Assembly: GCF_014650775.1 (NCBI RefSeq)
Contig: NZ_BMVP01000002.1
Location: forward strand, 496,001-560,000
Direction: 5' to 3'
DNA: 64,000 bases
Source of the DNA: Streptomyces cirratus
GTDB lineage: Bacteria; Actinomycetota; Actinomycetes; Streptomycetales; Streptomycetaceae
A model generated the notes under the pieces. The model was given only the letters and a program-made list of their open reading frames with translations. It was not told the origin of the DNA and searched no databases. Position numbers and translations under genes: made by a program. Shown piece after piece: positions 8,310 to 16,820 of this stretch. Every line of letters starts with the position of its first letter. Position 1 is the stretch's first letter.

Positions 8310-8669
8310 GAAGGCTCCGGTGGGGGGAGAAGGGGATGTGAACGGGGTGACGGGGGCACGTGGGGGACCCCGGGAGCCAAGTTGGTCCAGACCAATCCCC
8401 GTGTCAATAGTCTTGTCAATGTGGCCTGAAATCAGCGCAGTTCCCCCGCTCGTCCGGTCCCTGTTGTCCTGGTTTCCGGTCACCTGTGACATGTGCTCGC
8501 GGCACGGGAATCACCAAGGCCCTGCCCCACCGCGGACGACGCGGATATGGTGCTGACGCAGGGGGGAAGTGCGCTGGTCGTGCGCGGTCGCGCCGTTCGT
8601 GCGCGGAGGTGGATGCCGCGCGGCGGGCGGGCGAAGACCGCGGTGTACGGGGTGAACGGGGGGATTCGC
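8310..8669. other. Intergenic region between chitinase and Tad-locus genes
   Basis: This 360-base stretch holds the chitinase leader and promoter on its left. To the right it contains no gene I can support: the reading frame continues upstream of 8670 but has no ribosome binding site and non-conserved-looking, Arg-rich translation. The promoter of the 8670 gene should be here; I could not place it. Confidence 0.4.
8379..8407 (-). promoter_or_regulatory. Chitinase promoter with embedded DasR-responsive element
   Basis: On the minus strand TTGACA (8407-8402), a 17-base spacer and CAACTT (8384-8379) form the promoter. A second TTGACA lies at 8419-8414. TTGGTCCAGACCAA at 8382-8395 has arms TTGGTC and GACCAA and matches the published dre consensus for DasR, the GlcNAc-sensing GntR regulator. 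It fills the spacer and overlaps the -10, so bound DasR would block RNA polymerase. Confidence 0.75.
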
Positions 8670-9581
8670 GTGCCGACCGCCATTGCTGTCACCAGCGCCG
8701 ACCTGGTGCTGCCGGCCCCCGACCGGCACACCCCGGGCGCCGCCGTCCTGCGCCCGCCCGGGCAGCTCGGCCTCGAAGGGGCGCTCGCCGAGACCACCGC
8801 CCTGCTGGAGGCGCACGGCCACCTCGTGGTCGTCGTGCCGTCCTGGCTGCCCGCCGCGACCGTGCGGCGGCTGCACACCGTACGGGCCATCCTGGAAACC
8901 GACCGCATGGCGCTCGTCGGGGCCGACCTGCCGCCGCTGGGCGTGGCCCTGCTGGTACGTCAGCTGCGTCAGCTCAGCGTCTGCGAGTTCAGCCCCGGGG
9001 TCCTCGCCTCGGCGGCCCGGCTGCTGTCGCACTACATCTACGCGGGCGCCCTGCTGGGCAGCGTCGCCAAACTGGACCGGGTGCCGGTCGGGCTCAAGGC
9101 CCACGCCCGGTCCTGGTCACCGGGCGCCCAGTTCGCCGTACTCGCGCACCCCACGCCCCACCTCGCCAGGCTGGCGCCCGTGGCCTCCTCGGGCGCGCAC
9201 GCGGGCGGCGGCGCCGTACTGCCGCCCGGACCCGGCTTCGTCACGCACCTCACCTTCGCCCGCGGCCAGCTCGCCTCCGACTGGGTGGCGGCCGAACTGG
9301 CGCCCGCCTGGCAGGTCGCGGGCGTCATGGAGAACCCGCTGCCCGCCGACTCGGCCGCCTGGTGGGCGACCGCGAAACTCGTCGAGTTCGCCGCCGCGAT
9401 CCCGGACCCGTCCGTGCTCTACCAGCTCGTCGCCTCGGTCCGCCGCGAGGAGTGCCGCTGGTGCGGAATGGAACTCATCGGCGACCGCTGCGGCTTCTGC
9501 TCGGCCCCGCTGACCGCGCCGCCACCGGCGCCGCCGCCCGTCGGCGGGCAGAGCGCCGCACCGTCCAGATCCCGACTCTGA
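8670..9581 (+). CDS. Hypothetical protein with C-terminal zinc-ribbon-like motif, first gene of the Tad locus
   Basis: This 303-residue protein is not one of the standard Tad components and I do not recognise its main domain. The C-terminus has a CxxC-x6-CxxC pattern (CRWCGMELIGDRCGFC), which resembles a small zinc ribbon, followed by a Pro-rich tail. No signal peptide or clear membrane helix is visible; the Ala/Leu-rich middle may be helical. The GTG at 8670 is preceded by GGGGGGA. It lies 40 bases before cpaB and in the same direction, so it is probably co-transcribed and may be a cytoplasmic accessory factor of the pilus machine. Confidence 0.7.
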   Translation: MPTAIAVTSADLVLPAPDRHTPGAAVLRPPGQLGLEGALAETTALLEAHGHLVVVVPSWLPAATVRRLHTVRAILETDRMALVGADLPPLGVALLVRQLRQLSVCEFSPGVLASAARLLSHYIYAGALLGSVAKLDRVPVGLKAHARSWSPGAQFAVLAHPTPHLARLAPVASSGAHAGGGAVLPPGPGFVTHLTFARGQLASDWVAAELAPAWQVAGVMENPLPADSAAWWATAKLVEFAAAIPDPSVLYQLVASVRREECRWCGMELIGDRCGFCSAPLTAPPPAPPPVGGQSAAPSRSRL

Positions 9582-9621
9582 CCGGCCCGAACGAACGAAG
9601 AACGGCGAGGTAGTACGGCTC

Positions 9622-10323
9622 ATGAACTCACGCCAGCGCCGCGGCGTCATCTTGCTGCTGCTGTCCGTCCTGTGCGCGCTCGCGGCGTTCGCCGGGGTCC
9701 TCGTGGTGATCGGCGACGTCAACTCCAAGGTCGGGTCCGAGGTCGTCGCCTACCGCGTGAAGGGGGACATCGCCCCCTACAGCCCCCTCGGCGCCGGCCA
9801 GTTCGAGGAGGTCAAGGTCCCCAAGCGGTGGCTGTCCGAGACCGCCGTCACCGACCTCGGCGCACTCAAGGGCAAGATCGCCCTCACCACGCTCAAGAAG
9901 GGCTCCCTCCTCCAGCAGGACATGTTCGTCGACAGGCCGCAGCTCCAGCCGGGCGAGCAGGAGATCGCGATCATGATCGACGCCGCGACCGGCGTGGCCG
10001 GCAAGATCACCTCCGGCGCCAAGGTCAACATCATCGCCACCTTCAAGGGCGCCAAGGACACCGATCCCTCCCGCTCGGTGATCATCGTCGCCAACGCCCG
10101 CGTCCTGAACGTCGGCAAGCTCACCCCCCTGGAGAAGGACAGCGACAAGAAGGGCCCCGCCGAGGCGGTCCCGATCACCTTCGCCCTGAACACCAAGGAC
10201 ACCCAGCGCGTCGCGTACGCCGAGTCGTTCGCCGAGCACGTACGGCTGGCCCTGGTGGCCCCCGGTACCGAGTCGGCTCCCGGCCCGGGCGAGCGCACGT
10301 ACACCCTCGACGGGGACAAGTGA
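9622..10323 (+). CDS. cpaB: Flp pilus assembly protein CpaB/RcpC (SAF domain)
   Basis: The 233-residue protein has one N-terminal transmembrane helix (about 9-31) followed by an extracytoplasmic SAF-type domain (about 40-105; VVAYRVKGDIAPYSPLG, KGSLLQQDMF) and the RcpC/CpaB segment (GEQEIAIMIDAATGVAGKI, then VNIIATF). In Gram-negative bacteria RcpC stabilises the outer-membrane secretin. Here no secretin gene is present, so it presumably works in the wall or at the membrane. The ATG at 9622 has a GGCGAGGTAG site. It is followed eight bases later by the TadZ-like gene. Confidence 0.85.
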   Translation: MNSRQRRGVILLLLSVLCALAAFAGVLVVIGDVNSKVGSEVVAYRVKGDIAPYSPLGAGQFEEVKVPKRWLSETAVTDLGALKGKIALTTLKKGSLLQQDMFVDRPQLQPGEQEIAIMIDAATGVAGKITSGAKVNIIATFKGAKDTDPSRSVIIVANARVLNVGKLTPLEKDSDKKGPAEAVPITFALNTKDTQRVAYAESFAEHVRLALVAPGTESAPGPGERTYTLDGDK

Positions 10324-10330
10324 GGCCCGG

Positions 10331-11596
10331 ATGAGCACCCGAATCCTCCCCGCGGCCGGCGACCCGGACGCCGCCCGCCTCATCACCACCCTCCTGGGCC
10401 GGCTCCCGGCCGCCGAACCGGCCGGGCCCGTCACCGACTCGACGGCCCTGCTCGACACGTTGGCGCGGCTCGCCGCCGAGTCCGTCGACGCCCTGCCCGA
10501 GGTCGTCCTCGTCCACGAGCGGATCGGCCCGCTGCCCGCCCTGGAACTCATCCGCGAGGTCGCCCTGCGCTTCCCGGCGGTGGGCGTGGTCCTGCTGTCG
10601 TCCGACGCGGGACCCTCCCTGTTCTCCGCCGCCATGGACTCCGGGGCGCGCGGCCTGATCGGACTGCCCGTCACCTACGAGGAACTGGCCGCCCGCGTCC
10701 AGGCCGCCGCACAGTGGTCCGCGGGCGTGCGCCGCCACCTGGGCGGGGGCCAGCAGCAGCCGACCGGCCCCGGCGGCCGGGTGGTGACCGTCGCCGGAGC
10801 CAAGGGCGGCGTCGGAACCACCTTCACGGCGGTGCAGTTCGCCCTCGCCGCGGCCGCCTCCGGGCGCCGTACGGCCCTGGTGGACCTGGACCTCCAGGCC
10901 GGGGACGTCGGCTCGTACCTCGACGTCCAGTTCCGCCGCTCCGTCGCCGACCTCGCCGGGATCCAGGACATCTCCCCCCGGGTCCTCCAGGACGCCGTGT
11001 ACGACGACCGCACCGGGCTGGCGCTGCTGCTGGCCCCGGGCGACGGCGAGCGGGGCGAGGAGGTCGACGAACGGGCCGCCCGGCTCGTCATCGCCGCCCT
11101 GCGCGCCCGCTACGAGCTGGTCGTCATCGACTGCGGGACCCAGGTCACCGGGGCCAACGCGGCCGCCGTGGAGCTGGCCGAGGTCGCCGTCCTGGTCACC
11201 ACCCCCGACGTGGTCGCGGTGCGGGCCGCCAAGCGGCTGGTGCGGATGTGGGAGCGGCTCCAGGTCCGCAAGGCCGAGGACACCGTCATGGTCGTCAACC
11301 GCTGGAGCAGGCACACGGAGATCCAGCCCGCCCTGATCGAGAAGATCACCGGGACCCGGGTCACCCGCACCCCGGTCCCCGCCGCGTTCAAGGAGCTCCA
11401 GGCGGTGGTGGACGCGGGCCGTGTCCAGGACCTCGACAACCGATCGACGGTCAAGCAGGCTCTGTGGAAGCTGGCGGGGGAACTCGGCCTGCTGTCCGCC
11501 CCGGCCACCGCCTCCGCCGAATCCCCCTCCGCCGAACTGGCCGTACGGGCGGCGGCCGGACCACTGGCCCGGCTCCGCCGGGGCCGGGAGGGGTGA
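10331..11596 (+). CDS. cpaE: TadZ/CpaE-like pilus localisation ATPase
   Basis: This 421-residue protein has a degenerate receiver-like N-terminal domain (about 1-130) joined by a short linker to a MinD/ParA-type ATPase domain. The deviant Walker A is GAKGGVGTTF (residues 156-165): the signature Lys at 158 is kept, and Thr occupies the usual second Lys position, as is common in the CpaE group. VDLDLQAGDVG and VIDCG follow as switch and Walker B regions. TadZ proteins sit at the membrane and mark where the Tad machine assembles. Tight spacing to cpaB and to the TadE gene shows a single operon. Confidence 0.88.
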   Translation: MSTRILPAAGDPDAARLITTLLGRLPAAEPAGPVTDSTALLDTLARLAAESVDALPEVVLVHERIGPLPALELIREVALRFPAVGVVLLSSDAGPSLFSAAMDSGARGLIGLPVTYEELAARVQAAAQWSAGVRRHLGGGQQQPTGPGGRVVTVAGAKGGVGTTFTAVQFALAAAASGRRTALVDLDLQAGDVGSYLDVQFRRSVADLAGIQDISPRVLQDAVYDDRTGLALLLAPGDGERGEEVDERAARLVIAALRARYELVVIDCGTQVTGANAAAVELAEVAVLVTTPDVVAVRAAKRLVRMWERLQVRKAEDTVMVVNRWSRHTEIQPALIEKITGTRVTRTPVPAAFKELQAVVDAGRVQDLDNRSTVKQALWKLAGELGLLSAPATASAESPSAELAVRAAAGPLARLRRGREG

Positions 11597-11600
11597 GGCC

Positions 11601-11963
11601 GTGGCCGCGCGGAGCCGGGACCGTGGACAGGTGGCCGTCGAGTTCGTCGGCATGGTGCCCCTGATCCTGCTGCTCGTCGCGGCGGTGTGGGAGTGCGTCC
11701 TGATCGGGTACGCGTTCTCACTGGCCGGCAACGCGGCCGACGAGGCGGCGCGGGTCGGAGCCGTGCACGGCGAAGCCGCCTGCGGGGCGGCGGCGCGCAG
11801 GCACATCGGGGACGCCTGGGCCGTGCAGGTCTCCTGCGGGAGCGCGGGGGACATCTACAAGGCGACCGTGAGTCTCCACGTCCCCGTGCTGTTCCCCGGG
11901 CTCGACATCGGCGTTCCCATCACGGGCGAAGGCGGCTCGTCACAGGAGAAGGAGGGGGAGTGA
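11601..11963 (+). CDS. TadE-type pseudopilin (first copy)
   Basis: The 120-residue protein begins with a short basic leader and the class III prepilin motif RDRGQVAVEF. Cleavage after Gly9 would leave Glu at +5 and Phe at +6 ahead of a 20-residue hydrophobic helix. The remainder is a small extracytoplasmic domain with three Cys residues (AACGAA, VSCG and one earlier, WECV). TadE/TadF pseudopilins are processed by the prepilin peptidase and needed for pilus assembly. The GTG start at 11601 follows GGTGAGG and lies four bases after the TadZ-like gene. Confidence 0.82.
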   Translation: MAARSRDRGQVAVEFVGMVPLILLLVAAVWECVLIGYAFSLAGNAADEAARVGAVHGEAACGAAARRHIGDAWAVQVSCGSAGDIYKATVSLHVPVLFPGLDIGVPITGEGGSSQEKEGE

Positions 11964-11964
11964 G

Positions 11965-12336
11965 ATGAGGCGGACCCGGCGCGGTGGTACGCCCGACCGG
12001 GGCCAAGTGGCCCTGGAGTACATCGGCTTCATCCCCATCCTGCTCTTCGTCGCGCTGTGCGGCATCCAGCTCGGCTGGGTCGGGTACGTCCACCAGCAGG
12101 CGCAGACGGCGGCGCGTACGGCGGCCCGGGTGGAGGCCCGCAAACCGGGGGCGGGGGAGGCGGCGGGGGCGGCCGCCGTGAAGGCCTCCCTCGGCGCGAG
12201 GGTGGTGGTCTCCAAGACCGCCGACGCCGTCACGGCGACCGCCACCATCGACGTGAAGTCGATCATCCCCGGGCTGGGACTCGATCCCGCCACGGCCACC
12301 GCCGTCATGCCCAACGACGACCCGAAGGGACCCTGA
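11965..12336 (+). CDS. TadE/TadF-type pseudopilin (second copy)
   Basis: At 123 residues, this is a second pseudopilin with leader PDRGQVALEY. Cleavage after Gly13 places Glu at +5 and Tyr at +6, followed by the hydrophobic segment IGFIPILLFVALCGIQLG. The mature part is Ala-rich with a possible short beta domain. The ATG lies one base after the preceding stop, with GGAGGGGGAGTGAG as ribosome binding site. Two adjacent TadE-like genes are usual in actinobacterial Tad loci. Confidence 0.82.
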   Translation: MRRTRRGGTPDRGQVALEYIGFIPILLFVALCGIQLGWVGYVHQQAQTAARTAARVEARKPGAGEAAGAAAVKASLGARVVVSKTADAVTATATIDVKSIIPGLGLDPATATAVMPNDDPKGP

Positions 12337-12338
12337 CG

Positions 12339-13766
12339 ATGAGCCTGCGTTCCCGGGTCGGCACCCCCGACGACCGCCACAACCCGCGCGAGGACGGCCG
12401 GCTGGTCTCCTCCTACCGCGCGAAGCTGCTGGAGGAGATCGACCTCGCCGAAATGTCGGCGCTCGCGCCCGCCGAACGCCGGTCCCGGCTGGAACGCGTA
12501 CTCGGCCACATCATCAGCCGCGAGGGCCCCGTCCTCTCCACCGTCGAACGCGCCCAGCTCATCCGCCGCGTCGTCGACGAAGCACTCGGCCTCGGCGTCC
12601 TCGAACCGCTCCTCGAAGACCCGTCGATCTCCGAGATCATGGTCAACGGCCCCGACCAGATCTTCGTGGAACGCGCCGGACGCGTCGAGCAACTGCCGCT
12701 GCGCTTCGCCTCGCACGAGCAGCTCATGCAGACCATCGAGCGCATCGTCTCCACCGTCAACCGCCGTGTGGACGAGGCCAATCCGATGGTCGACGCCCGG
12801 CTGCCCAGCGGTGAACGCGTCAACGTGATCATCCCGCCGCTCTCCCTCACCGGCGCCACGCTCACCATCCGCCGCTTCCCGCGCGCCTTCACCCTGCACG
12901 AGATGATCAGCCTCGGATCGCTGGACGAGCAGATGCTGCTCCTGCTGTCCGGTCTGGTGCAGGCGAAGATGAACGTGATCGTCTCCGGGGCCACCGGCAC
13001 CGGCAAGACCACCCTCCTCAACGCCCTCTCCGGTCTGATCCCCGAGGGCGAGCGGATCATCACCATCGAGGACTCGGCCGAACTCCAGCTCCAGCAGGCA
13101 CACGTCATCCGTCTCGAATCCCGCCCCGCCAACGTCGAGGGCAGCGGCCGGATCACCATCCGCGACCTCGTACGCAACTCCCTGCGCATGCGCCCCGACC
13201 GCATCATCGTCGGCGAGGTGCGCGGCGGCGAGACCCTCGACATGCTCCAGGCGATGTCGACCGGCCACGACGGCTCCCTGGCCACCGTCCACGCCAACAG
13301 CTCCGAGGACGCCCTGCTGCGCCTGCAGACCCTGGCGTCCATGTCGGAGGTGGAGATCCCGTTCGAGGCGCTCCAGGACCAGATCAACAGTGCGGTGAAC
13401 ATCGTCGTCCAGCTCACCCGCTTCGGCGACGGCTCGCGCCGCATCACCGAGATCTCCGTCCTCGACTCGCACGGCCGCGAACCCTTCCGGATCATCACCG
13501 TGTGCCGGTTCGCCGCCCGCCCGATGGGCGCGGACGGCCGCGTGCACGGCCACTTCGAGTACTACCCGCTGCCGCGCACGATCGCCGACCGCCTCTACAT
13601 GAACAACCAGCCGATCCCCCAGGCCTTCGGCGTCGCCCAGTCCGACGACCAGCTCGCCGCCCGGACCACCGGGGCCCCCGGCTTCCCCGGGGCGCCCGGA
13701 GCCCCTTGGGCGACGGGTTCCCCCGGCGGCCCCGGCACCCCCTGGACCACTCGGAACGTCCTGTGA
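12339..13766 (+). CDS. cpaF: Tad secretion ATPase CpaF/TadA
   Basis: This 475-residue hexameric secretion ATPase powers Flp pilus extension. An N-terminal helical region (1-90) is followed by the NTD1 block (SISEIMVNGPDQIFVE), Walker A GATGTGKTT (217-225), the Asp box (ITIEDSAELQLQ), Walker B RIIVGEVRG (288-296) and the His box HDGSLATVHAN (310-320). The last 30 residues are unusual: after the folded domain there is a collagen-like Gly/Pro tail with GAPGFPGAPGAP and GSPGGPGTP. The ATG at 12339 starts two bases past the preceding stop. Its own stop overlaps the GTG of tadB. Confidence 0.93.
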   Translation: MSLRSRVGTPDDRHNPREDGRLVSSYRAKLLEEIDLAEMSALAPAERRSRLERVLGHIISREGPVLSTVERAQLIRRVVDEALGLGVLEPLLEDPSISEIMVNGPDQIFVERAGRVEQLPLRFASHEQLMQTIERIVSTVNRRVDEANPMVDARLPSGERVNVIIPPLSLTGATLTIRRFPRAFTLHEMISLGSLDEQMLLLLSGLVQAKMNVIVSGATGTGKTTLLNALSGLIPEGERIITIEDSAELQLQQAHVIRLESRPANVEGSGRITIRDLVRNSLRMRPDRIIVGEVRGGETLDMLQAMSTGHDGSLATVHANSSEDALLRLQTLASMSEVEIPFEALQDQINSAVNIVVQLTRFGDGSRRITEISVLDSHGREPFRIITVCRFAARPMGADGRVHGHFEYYPLPRTIADRLYMNNQPIPQAFGVAQSDDQLAARTTGAPGFPGAPGAPWATGSPGGPGTPWTTRNVL

Positions 13767-14701
13767 ACCCACTGATCCTCCTCACCCTCGGCGCCACGCT
13801 GCTCGCCTGCCTGCTCGTGGTCCTCGGCGTGCACGCCTACGCCGCCGGCCGCGCCCAGCGCGCCGCCCTCATCGAACGCCTCTCCGCGAGCGGCGCCCCG
13901 GAGCCGCTCGGCCGCCGGCGCCGCTTCCGCGGGGTCGACCGCCGGCTGCGCCGCACCCGGCTGGGCCGCCGGATCGAGGTCAAGCTGGCGACCACGGGCC
14001 TGGACCTCACCCCCGGCGAGTTCTTCGTCTACATGCTGATGTCCGTGGCCGGGGTCTGGCTCGTCTCGGCGTCCCTCCTGGCCCCGTTCTTCGGACCGGT
14101 CGCGGGCCTGATCGGGCTGTGGGCGGGCAACGCCTTCCTCAACTGGCAGCGCACGCGCCGCACGGAGCGGTTCATCAACCAGCTCCCCGAACTCGCCCGC
14201 ATCCTGGCCAACGCCACCCAGGCCGGCCTGGCGCTGCGCACCGCCATCGGCATGGCGGCGGAGGAACTGGAGGCCCCGGCCGGCGAGGAACTCGGCCGCG
14301 TCGCCGACCGCCTCGCCGTCGGCCACTCCATCGAGGAGTCCCTGGGCGAGCTGACCGAACGCCTGCCCTCGCGCGAACTCGTCGTTCTCGTCTCCACCCT
14401 GGTCCTGTCCGCCCGCGCGGGCGGCGCACTCGTGGGGAGCCTGCGCAACCTCACCGTGACGCTGGAACAGCGCAAGGAGACGCGCAGGGAGATCCGTACA
14501 CAGCTCTCGCAGGTGACGGTGACGGCGTACCTGGTCCCGGCCATCGGGCTCGGGTCACTGCTGCTCGTCGACATGATGATGCCGGGCGCGCTGGACCGCA
14601 TGACGGGCGCGTTCATCGGGCAGACGGCCGTCATCATCGCCCTCGGCCTGTTCACCCTGGGGTTCGTCCTCATCCGCCGGCTGTCCAAGATCGACGTGTG
14701 A
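13763..14701 (+). CDS. tadB: TadB inner-membrane platform protein (T2SSF domain)
   Basis: The 312-residue protein has an N-terminal helix, a basic cytoplasmic stretch, a second pair of helices (about 90-130), the T2SSF domain (INQLPELARILANATQAG through SLRNLTVTLEQRK) and two C-terminal helices. Together with TadC it forms the platform that the CpaF motor works on. The GTG at 13763 overlaps the cpaF stop in a GTGA junction, showing translational coupling. Length and topology are normal for the family. Confidence 0.9.
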   Translation: MNPLILLTLGATLLACLLVVLGVHAYAAGRAQRAALIERLSASGAPEPLGRRRRFRGVDRRLRRTRLGRRIEVKLATTGLDLTPGEFFVYMLMSVAGVWLVSASLLAPFFGPVAGLIGLWAGNAFLNWQRTRRTERFINQLPELARILANATQAGLALRTAIGMAAEELEAPAGEELGRVADRLAVGHSIEESLGELTERLPSRELVVLVSTLVLSARAGGALVGSLRNLTVTLEQRKETRREIRTQLSQVTVTAYLVPAIGLGSLLLVDMMMPGALDRMTGAFIGQTAVIIALGLFTLGFVLIRRLSKIDV

Positions 14702-14711
14702 GGGGGACGAC

Positions 14712-15605
14712 GTGACCGCACTGCTGCTCGCCGCGGCCCTCGGGCTGTCGGTCTTCGGGGCCCTGTACGGGGTCCGCCTCTACCGCGCCGACGTCAAACT
14801 CCCCAGCGACCTCGCCCTCGCCCTCGAAGTCGGCGCGACCCGCACCACGGCCGTCGGCTCGCTCGTCGACCGCCTCGGCATCCGCTGGGCCCCGCTGGTA
14901 CTGCGGCTCATGGGCCCGGACCGGGTGGCCCGCAAACGCCGCCAGATCGACATGGCGGGCAATCCGGCCGGTCTGACCATCGACCGGTACGCGGCCCGGC
15001 GCGCGGTCTACGGGTTCCTCGGCGCGCTCGGCGCCTTCGCGATGCTGATCAACGGGCAGGTGGTGGCCGCCCTGCTCATGGTCGCCTTCGGCCTGTTCTG
15101 GATCGAGGCGGGCCTGTGGTCGGCGATCCGGGTGCGCCGGGACCACATCGAGCGGACACTGCCCGACTTCCTCGACGTGCTGGCGGTCGTCGTCAGCGCC
15201 GGGCTCGGCTTCCGGCAGGCGCTGGACCGCGTCGCGGACAAGTACGAGGGGCCCTGGTCGGACGAAATCCGTATCACCCTCCAGCAGATGGACATGGGCG
15301 TCAGCCGCCGCCAGGCCTTCGACGAGCTGCGCCGGCGCAACGACTCCGAGCAGGTGGCGCAGTTCGTCACCGCCCTCCAGCAGGGCGAGGAGCTGGGCTC
15401 CCCGATCGTGGAGACGCTGATCGCGATCGCGGAGGACATGCGCCGCACGGACGCGCAGAACGCCCGCCGCCGGGCCGCTCGGGCGGTCCCCAAGGCCACT
15501 TTCACGGTCACCATGTTCATGCTGCCCGGCACCCTGATCCTGCTCGTCTGCGGGTTCGTCTACGGGGCGGACATCGACTTCGGCGCCCTGTTCGGGAGCG
15601 GGTGA
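14712..15605 (+). CDS. tadC: TadC inner-membrane platform protein (T2SSF domain)
   Basis: This 297-residue partner of TadB has an N-terminal hydrophobic segment, paired helices at about 97-135, the T2SSF core (RTLPDFLDVLAVVVSAGLGF, RITLQQMDMGVSRRQAF, VAQFVTALQQGEELG) and a final helix near residue 270. The GTG at 14712 is preceded by GAGGGGGACG. The gap to tadB is ten bases, and to the following kinase gene three bases. Confidence 0.9.
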   Translation: MTALLLAAALGLSVFGALYGVRLYRADVKLPSDLALALEVGATRTTAVGSLVDRLGIRWAPLVLRLMGPDRVARKRRQIDMAGNPAGLTIDRYAARRAVYGFLGALGAFAMLINGQVVAALLMVAFGLFWIEAGLWSAIRVRRDHIERTLPDFLDVLAVVVSAGLGFRQALDRVADKYEGPWSDEIRITLQQMDMGVSRRQAFDELRRRNDSEQVAQFVTALQQGEELGSPIVETLIAIAEDMRRTDAQNARRRAARAVPKATFTVTMFMLPGTLILLVCGFVYGADIDFGALFGSG

Positions 15606-15608
15606 ACC

Positions 15609-16820
15609 ATGGCCGCCACGATCGGCTTCGCGGCCCCGGCCGCGCGCGGCGCCGAGGCGCAGCCGGCCCCTCCGCTCGCCCTCCAGGTGAACGCGTTGCA
15701 GGCGCTGTGCCGCCAGGTCTTCGCCTTCCGGCTGGTCATGCTCGGCCTGGGCGCACCCGTGGCGCTCGGCCGTACCGCGCCCGGCGCCCCCGTGTACCTG
15801 GTGGGCGGCGCGGTCCTGCTCACCTTCATGCTGTCCTACGTACTGTTCCGCGACTGGGAGCGATTCGGGCCGCTGCTGCTGCGCCACCGCTGGCTTTTGG
15901 CCGTGGACATGGCGTTCAGCGCGCTGCTCCTGATCACCGCCACCGCCGCGTCCCCGCTCGGCCTGCTCCCGCTCTGCACACCGCTGCTGGCGGGTCTGGT
16001 CTACGGGTGGCGCGGCTCGGCGGTCTACGCGGCCGCGCAGGCGGCGGTGGTGGCGGCCGTCACCGGCGGGTTCACGCTCGCCGCGCTGTGCCTGCTGGCG
16101 GGCGCGGCGGGGGCCTGGCTGCGGGACTTCCTCTTCCGCTTCGGGGCGGCGAGCCAGGCCCTGACGGAGACCCGGGCGCGGCTGGCGGTGGCCGAAGCCG
16201 TACGGGCCGAACGGGAGCGCCTGGCCCGCGAGATGCACGACTCGGTGTCGAAGACCCTGCACGGCCTGGCCCTCGCCGCCGACGCGCTGTCCCGCACCGC
16301 CGCCGACCCCGCCGACCCGGGGGCCGCCCGACACCAGGCGCGGGCGGTGGCGGAGGCGGCCCGTCGGGCGGCGGCGGAGTCCCGGGAGCTGCTGACGGAC
16401 CTGCGGCGCGACCTGGACACCCCGGGCGTCTCGCTGGCGGCGGAGCTGCGGGCGCTGGCGGAGGCGGGCGTGGTCGTCCGTACGTCCGGGGTGCTGCCCC
16501 TGTTCCCCTCCGCGGTCGCCGCACACCTGGTGGCGGTGGCCTCGGAAGCCGTGGAGAACGCCCGCCGCCACGCGTCGGCGTCGGCGGTCGAAGTCGAGGC
16601 CGCCGTCTGCGGGCCGCGGTTGGTCCTGACGGTGGAGGACGACGGCTGCGGCCTGCCGGCGGGCGGCGTCGACGTGAGGGCCCTGGCCGACGCCGGCCAC
16701 TACGGCCTGCTCGGCATGACGGAGCGCGCGACGGCCATCGGCGGCCGCCTGCACGTCGGCCCCCGCCCGACCGGCCCCGGCACCCGGGTCCGCCTCGACC
16801 TCTGCCTCGGGAGCCCGTGA
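15609..16820 (+). CDS. Membrane sensor histidine kinase (NarL-partner type) in the Tad operon
   Basis: The 403-residue protein has five to six N-terminal transmembrane segments (about 35-175), a short coiled linker, then a HisKA_3 dimerisation domain with phospho-acceptor His210 in LAREMHDSVSKTLHGLA. A HATPase domain with N box EAVENARRHAS, D box VEDDGCGLP and G box YGLLGMTERA follows. It should sense a membrane or envelope cue and phosphorylate the response regulator encoded immediately downstream, with which it overlaps by one base. Location inside the pilus operon suggests it controls pilin or pilus genes. Confidence 0.88.
   Translation: MAATIGFAAPAARGAEAQPAPPLALQVNALQALCRQVFAFRLVMLGLGAPVALGRTAPGAPVYLVGGAVLLTFMLSYVLFRDWERFGPLLLRHRWLLAVDMAFSALLLITATAASPLGLLPLCTPLLAGLVYGWRGSAVYAAAQAAVVAAVTGGFTLAALCLLAGAAGAWLRDFLFRFGAASQALTETRARLAVAEAVRAERERLAREMHDSVSKTLHGLALAADALSRTAADPADPGAARHQARAVAEAARRAAAESRELLTDLRRDLDTPGVSLAAELRALAEAGVVVRTSGVLPLFPSAVAAHLVAVASEAVENARRHASASAVEVEAAVCGPRLVLTVEDDGCGLPAGGVDVRALADAGHYGLLGMTERATAIGGRLHVGPRPTGPGTRVRLDLCLGSP

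Noticed and set aside
8493..8669. N-terminal extension of the first Tad-locus gene
   Set aside because: The frame is open but Arg-rich with no ribosome binding site; the GTG at 8670 has one.
10330..11600. Defective Walker A in the TadZ-like ATPase
   Set aside because: KGGVGTT lacks the second Lys, but this is common in CpaE/TadZ proteins and the signature Lys is present, so it is not treated as inactivation.
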